Positions 5,052-8,359 of a stretch of DNA of 8,359 bases are shown here, piece by piece. A model generated the notes under the pieces. That model worked only from the letters and a program-made list of their open reading frames with translations. It was not told where the DNA came from and ran no database searches. The stretch lies in NCBI GenBank assembly GCA_045535585.1, contig JAZSLY010000135.1, positions 1 to 8,359 of the forward strand. The letters run 5' to 3'. Position numbers and translations under genes: made by a program. Each line of letters starts with the position of its first letter. Positions within the stretch are counted from its first letter, which is position 1. The stretch comes from RGIG6353 sp045535585 (GTDB lineage: Bacteria > Bacillota > Clostridia > Oscillospirales > SIG627).

Positions 5052-6257
5052 TTAAATTATGCCTTTTTCTTTATACTCTTTTATTTGCGTCTCTGTTCTG
5101 CCGATTGCCTTCAATACTTCTTCGTTGTTCTCACCCGTCATTGGAGCCGCCTTGAGAGGCGCCAGCCCTGACTGTGAAAACCTGATGGGTATATTCGTTA
5201 CCCTGAAGTCGCCAATCTCGGCTTGAGAAAGCGTTGGAAACATATCACGAGCGCCTGCAATATGCGGATCGGACGAGATTTCCTCAATTGAATTTACCGG
5301 GGCTACGGGAACGCCCCTTTCAACCATAACGTCACATATTTCGCTGACAGTCTTGTCCTCTGCCCACTCGTTTATAATTGCATCCATTTCACTTCTGTTT
5401 TTAACTCTGTCGGCGTGGGTGAGAAAACGCTGGTCATTAGCCATTTCAGGTTTACCTATGGCTTCGGCAAAAATACGGAAATGAGCCTCTGTGCCCACTC
5501 CGAGATTATAGTAGCCGTCCTTTGCCTTATAGGTGCCGTAGGGCGCCCATGCTCTATATACGTTGCCCATTCGTTTTGGAGCAATTCCTGCAATAAAATA
5601 CTGTATGTAGTCCTGGGTGCTGAGGCTGATAAGGGAGTCCACGAGAGAAGTTTCCACCATTTGACCCACGCCCGTTGTCTGTCGTGCGTAGACAGCAGAG
5701 AGAATAGCTATAACTATGCTCATACCCGCAACGGTATCACCGATTGACGAGCCTACACGTGTAGGCTCGGAGTCCTTTTGACCAGTCAGGTGCATAAGTC
5801 CGCTCATTGCCTGTGCCGTAACGTCATAGCCCGGGCGGTCACTATACGGACCGTAGGTGCCGTAGCCTGAAATTGATGCGTATATAATTCTTGGATTTAT
5901 CTTTTTTGCCGTCTCGTATCCAACGCCAAGCTTATTCATAACACCCGGACGGAAGTTCTCGACAACAACGTCGGCGTCCTTTATCAAGTCAAAGAAAATT
6001 GCCTTTCCGTCATCGCTCTTCAAATTAAGTGTGATTCCCTTTTTGTTTCGGTTTACAGTAGGGAAATATCCGCTGTGACCGTTTTTCAGCGGAGGGTAGG
6101 TACGGGTAACGTCGGCGGAAGCAGGGTTTTCTATCTTGATGACATCGGCACCCATTGCCGCAAGCCACATAGTCGCAAAAGGGCCTGAAAGCACCTGAGT
6201 TAAGTCTACAACCTTAAGTCCCGACAACGCTCCAGATTTATATTCCGTTTTATCCAT
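5052..6257 (-). CDS. CaiB/BaiF family CoA-transferase (family III), copy 1
   Basis: 401 aa. Motifs in order: VVDLTQVLSGPFAT (~16-29), GADVIKIENP (~36-45), NRNKKGITLNL (~69-79), VVVENFRPG (~97-105), SGYGTYGPY (~130-138), AQAMSG (~148-153), and VGSSIGDTVAG with the predicted catalytic Asp at ~174, then ETSLVDSLIS and the C-terminal GENNEEVL segment. Chemistry is as for the other copy: CoA exchange between an acyl-CoA and a free acid. The ATG at 6257 is chosen because AAGGAGGAG (6261-6269) lies just before it and overlaps the thiolase stop; an in-frame ATG at 6290 would overlap the thiolase gene and lacks such a site. The two copies share nearly every block, including GNxYRxWxPxG and VKNR, so they are in-operon paralogues. 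Whether they form a heterodimer, as BbsE and BbsF do, or two homodimers cannot be told here. Confidence 0.93.
   Translation of the reverse strand: MDKTEYKSGALSGLKVVDLTQVLSGPFATMWLAAMGADVIKIENPASADVTRTYPPLKNGHSGYFPTVNRNKKGITLNLKSDDGKAIFFDLIKDADVVVENFRPGVMNKLGVGYETAKKINPRIIYASISGYGTYGPYSDRPGYDVTAQAMSGLMHLTGQKDSEPTRVGSSIGDTVAGMSIVIAILSAVYARQTTGVGQMVETSLVDSLISLSTQDYIQYFIAGIAPKRMGNVYRAWAPYGTYKAKDGYYNLGVGTEAHFRIFAEAIGKPEMANDQRFLTHADRVKNRSEMDAIINEWAEDKTVSEICDVMVERGVPVAPVNSIEEISSDPHIAGARDMFPTLSQAEIGDFRVTNIPIRFSQSGLAPLKAAPMTGENNEEVLKAIGRTETQIKEYKEKGII
5748..5769. repeat. 22-bp perfect palindrome inside the first CoA-transferase gene
   Basis: The sequence reads CGAGCCTACAC and then its exact reverse complement, with no spacer. 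It encodes part of SEPTRVGSS just before the predicted catalytic Asp. It has no attached U-tract and is not repeated elsewhere in the window that I can see. It may be coincidence or a local mRNA hairpin. Confidence 0.6.
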
Positions 6258-6260
6258 TGA

Positions 6261-6269
6261 CTCCTCCTT
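6261..6269 (-). promoter_or_regulatory. Ribosome binding site that sets the first CoA-transferase start
   Basis: AAGGAGGAG on the minus strand, shortly before the ATG at 6257-6255. It overlaps the thiolase TAA stop (6270-6268), coupling the two genes. Confidence 0.85.
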
Positions 6270-7446
6270 AATCAAGGTCACGACCCACAATAGTTACGCT
6301 CGAAACATTGTTCCAGGGCTTACCGCCAAGGCAATGAGCAAGACCGAGTCTTGGATTATCGAGCTGTCTTGCACCTGCTTTGCCGTGGAATTGAAGCCAG
6401 CTTTCGTACACCATGCGGATACCGCTTGCACCTACGGGATGTCCCATAGCCTTTAGACCGCCGTCTGTGTTGACGGGGAGCTTGCCGTCTATTCTATACT
6501 TACCGTTTAAAGCGTCGCGCCATCCCTGACCCTTATCACTGAGTCCGAGAGCCTCGTAGAGTACGATTTCGGTAATACTGAAGCAGTCGTGGAGCTCTAC
6601 GATATCAAGTGACTCGCAGGGGTTAACGATTCCTGCCTTTTTGTAGGCAATTCTTGCCGCCGCTTCGGTTTCGAGAATGGTCGTATAATCATAGCTCATT
6701 TCAAGCATACCAACTCCAGAGCTTGCAACGATTTCGGCACTTTTGATATACATCGGGTCTTCACGGTAGTGCTTTGCATTTTCGGTTGATGTCAGAATAG
6801 CACACGCCGCACCGTCGGAAACACCTGAGCAATCCATAATCGTAAGATATGGTTCACATACCATAGGAGATTTGCGAATTTGCTCCAGAGTCATTTCTTT
6901 TCTATACATAGCCTTAGGATTCATAGCGCCATTGAAATGGTTTTTGTGTGAAACGTTGACCATTGCTTCTCTCATATCCTCGAAGGATACGCCGTACTTT
7001 TCGCTATACGCAGGGACTAACAAAGAAAAGCTGGCAGGTCCGCCAAAGGAGGGCTCTGTGTTATCACGGTAGAGATTGAAAAAGGGATTTCCGCTGTATC
7101 CATTGTCCTTAAGCTTATCCATACCGATTGCCATTACCACCTTATATTCCCCTGACGCTACGGCGTAAGCCGCATTCCTGAGAGTGTCGGATCCAGTGCA
7201 ACAGTTATTTTCAATGCGGGTTACAGGCTTGAAATCGGGCTTTAAAACGCTGGCAAGGGACGTTCCGTTCATTTCGTAGAACGAGCCAAACCAGAAAGCA
7301 TCAATATCGGAAAGCTCAAGTCCTGCATCCTCCAGAGCTTCGTTTACTGCCTCCAGAATCAAGTCCTCACGGCTTGTGTTATATCTTTCGCCGAATTTGG
7401 TACAGCCCATGCCAATTATACTTACTTTATTACAAATACCGCTCAT
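6268..7446 (-). CDS. Thiolase, SCP-2 / lipid-transfer type
   Basis: 392 aa, complete. It belongs to the non-decarboxylating thiolases that make or cleave 3-oxoacyl-CoA by Claisen chemistry. The catalytic elements are visible: nucleophile Cys82 in ENNCCTGSD (SCP-2 thiolases usually have NNCATGS), His286 in VELHDCFS, His336 in GHPVGASG, and Cys372 in HCLGG, matching the CxG base motif. GMGCTKFGE near the N-terminus and VSDGAACAIL (~209-218) are also typical. The ELHDCFS form marks the SCP-2/archaeal type rather than the classical Thl/AtoB type. This type commonly works with DUF35 zinc-ribbon proteins, and the gene just upstream (2-nt gap) supplies a DUF35 domain. The GGAGGAGG ribosome binding site lies within the last codons of that upstream gene. 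Its substrate, and whether it runs as synthesis or cleavage, are not determined. Confidence 0.92.
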   Translation of the reverse strand: MSGICNKVSIIGMGCTKFGERYNTSREDLILEAVNEALEDAGLELSDIDAFWFGSFYEMNGTSLASVLKPDFKPVTRIENNCCTGSDTLRNAAYAVASGEYKVVMAIGMDKLKDNGYSGNPFFNLYRDNTEPSFGGPASFSLLVPAYSEKYGVSFEDMREAMVNVSHKNHFNGAMNPKAMYRKEMTLEQIRKSPMVCEPYLTIMDCSGVSDGAACAILTSTENAKHYREDPMYIKSAEIVASSGVGMLEMSYDYTTILETEAAARIAYKKAGIVNPCESLDIVELHDCFSITEIVLYEALGLSDKGQGWRDALNGKYRIDGKLPVNTDGGLKAMGHPVGASGIRMVYESWLQFHGKAGARQLDNPRLGLAHCLGGKPWNNVSSVTIVGRDLD

Positions 7447-7448
7447 AA

Positions 7449-8359
7449 TTATTCCTCCTCCGTATCGCGAACGACTTTCCAGAAATACGTTTGTACACCG
7501 TTGGCGTCGAACATTTTTCTATATGTTGGCTTTACTGCCATCCCCACCTTTACGTCTTCCTTCTTGCAGTCAACAAGATAGGTCATCATCTTTCCTCCGC
7601 CTTCAAACTCAATTACCACGAGAATATTGGGAGAGTCAAGAGAAAGAGAGAGACCGTCGATAGTAAAGGTGCGGATATGCGCCTTCTTATCAAGGAAGGA
7701 ATATTCTTCCATTTTATCGATAGCGTGACAATGTACGCAGACTCTCTGGGGCGGGAAAACGGGAGTACCGCATTCCTTGCATACCGAGCCGCAAAGATTA
7801 TGATTCTTTTTGTAGTTCCTGAAATAATCGGGAAGCGCCGAGCGTTCCTGAGGGGGTCTCTTCTGTGGCTCGCAGTCAATCATGCCCTTCCACTTGAGAT
7901 ATTTGCCGTAAGGGAGTGTATTGTCGCCACGGGCAATAAGAGACTTGACAGAGTTTATACTCTTGTAGGTAAGCGCCTTTTCTGTAACCGTAAAGGACAT
8001 GGCGTCGCAGCCCTCACCGTAGCTAATGAACAGAATTCTGTCGCCCGGCTTAGCATCCTCAAGTGCTGAAGCAAACATAAGCCCTGCCGCAGCGTTACCG
8101 GTGTTGCCAATTAGGTCGTACATACTTTGAACTATCTGTTCAGGAGTAAAGCCGAGCTTTGTTGCAAGAGCCACACGGTTTTTCTCCTCGTGTCCGTAAA
8201 GCACGATTTTGGAATAGTCGGCAGGGGTTAATCCAAGCTTTGCCATAACGTCGCTAACTGCCTTCTTAACAAGAGGAGTATAAAGCTCGGTTGAAGCATA
8301 TCTCATATCCCAGTTACGAACGTAGAGGTCACCATCACCACGCCATTGGTCAATGGCGT
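7449..8359 (-). CDS. HMG-CoA-synthase-like domain fused to DUF35 Zn-ribbon/OB-fold (5' end beyond window)
   Basis: The frame stays open to the right edge, and the text before the internal Met at 8306 (RGDGDLYVRNWDMRYAS) is typical HMG-CoA-synthase-family sequence. So the gene runs beyond the window and 8306 is not its start; the active-site Cys part is missing from view. Numbering from that Met: residues 1-110 are the C-terminal thiolase-fold half, with a possible catalytic His39 (VLYGHEEKN), the Asn-containing IGNTGNAAAG (66-75) and GDRILFISYGEGCDAMSF. Residues ~155-285 are DUF35: a zinc ribbon with Cys176-x2-Cys179 and Cys190-x2-Cys193, then an OB-fold. In archaea a separate DUF35 protein bridges thiolase and HMG-CoA synthase in one complex; here it is fused to the synthase-like part with the thiolase next door. 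The domain may be a true HMG-CoA synthase or another acyl-CoA condensing enzyme. Confidence 0.9.
   Translation of the reverse strand, partial: AIDQWRGDGDLYVRNWDMRYASTELYTPLVKKAVSDVMAKLGLTPADYSKIVLYGHEEKNRVALATKLGFTPEQIVQSMYDLIGNTGNAAAGLMFASALEDAKPGDRILFISYGEGCDAMSFTVTEKALTYKSINSVKSLIARGDNTLPYGKYLKWKGMIDCEPQKRPPQERSALPDYFRNYKKNHNLCGSVCKECGTPVFPPQRVCVHCHAIDKMEEYSFLDKKAHIRTFTIDGLSLSLDSPNILVVIEFEGGGKMMTYLVDCKKEDVKVGMAVKPTYRKMFDANGVQTYFWKVVRDTEEE

Noticed and set aside
5415..5747. 110-residue plus-strand frame opposite the first CoA-transferase
   Set aside because: Antisense to strongly conserved CaiB sequence, without a ribosome binding site or a family-like translation.
7491..8069. 192-residue open frame on the plus strand opposite the HMGS-DUF35 gene
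   Set aside because: It lies wholly antisense to a gene with clear HMGS and DUF35 motifs, has no ribosome binding site, and its translation has no recognisable domain. It is a shadow frame.
8304..8306. ATG at 8306 as the true start of the HMGS-DUF35 gene
   Set aside because: The frame continues to the window edge with family-like residues (YVRNW, RGDGD), and no ribosome binding site lies before this ATG, so the gene is cut by the window.
1..8359. CRISPR array, tRNA or rRNA gene, insertion sequence or phage gene
   Set aside because: I saw no regularly spaced repeats, tRNA-like cloverleaf, transposase-like protein or terminal inverted repeats. The window is fully accounted for by genes and short regulatory spacers.

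Overview
The window reads as a chromosomal segment of an anaerobic, Gram-positive Clostridia-like bacterium (Firmicutes), probably an uncultured lineage. The grounds are strong AGGAGG-type ribosome binding sites before almost every gene, tight gene packing, long U-tract hairpin terminators, a YozG/DUF2975-type regulatory pair, and an Hbd-like 3-hydroxyacyl-CoA dehydrogenase close to clostridial butyrate-type enzymes. The species cannot be named from the sequence.

Layout, left to right. (1) 2-232, plus strand: the C-terminal end of an unrecognised protein that enters from the left edge. It converges on the next gene at a perfect bidirectional hairpin terminator (231-270). (2) 269-664, minus strand: an XRE-type helix-turn-helix protein with two predicted C-terminal membrane helices. 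It has its own promoter and a three-copy AGTAAACCG motif (719-762) that looks like an operator. (3) 764-1537, minus strand: a two-gene unit of a DUF2975 membrane protein followed by a small Cro/CI-like regulator. Its promoter is near consensus (-35 TTGACA, 17-bp spacer, -10 TAAAAT) and overlaps a tandem 19-bp element, another candidate operator. (4) 1675-8359, minus strand: a six-gene metabolic operon that enters from the right edge and ends at a hairpin terminator (1635-1676).

The operon, in transcription order, encodes: an HMG-CoA-synthase-like domain fused to a DUF35 zinc-ribbon/OB-fold domain (5' end missing); an SCP-2-type thiolase; a CaiB/BaiF CoA-transferase; a cysteine-hydrolase-like protein with a papain/NlpC-P60-type C-H-E signature and Ig-like C-terminal modules; a 3-hydroxyacyl-CoA dehydrogenase; and a second CaiB/BaiF CoA-transferase. 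Gaps are 2, 10, 4, 27 and 19 nt, so one transcript is likely.

Together the enzymes fit a CoA-thioester pathway. A carboxylic acid would be activated by CoA transfer from another acyl-CoA, a 3-hydroxyacyl-CoA oxidised to a 3-oxoacyl-CoA, and C-C bonds made or broken by the thiolase and HMGS-like pair held together by DUF35. The set partly resembles the bbs (benzylsuccinate beta-oxidation) operon, which also pairs DUF35 with a thiolase and has two CaiB-type subunits. Here there is also an HMGS-like domain, the dehydrogenase is Hbd-type rather than SDR, and a papain-like protein sits in the middle. The substrate cannot be read from the window; the fourth protein is the least expected member.
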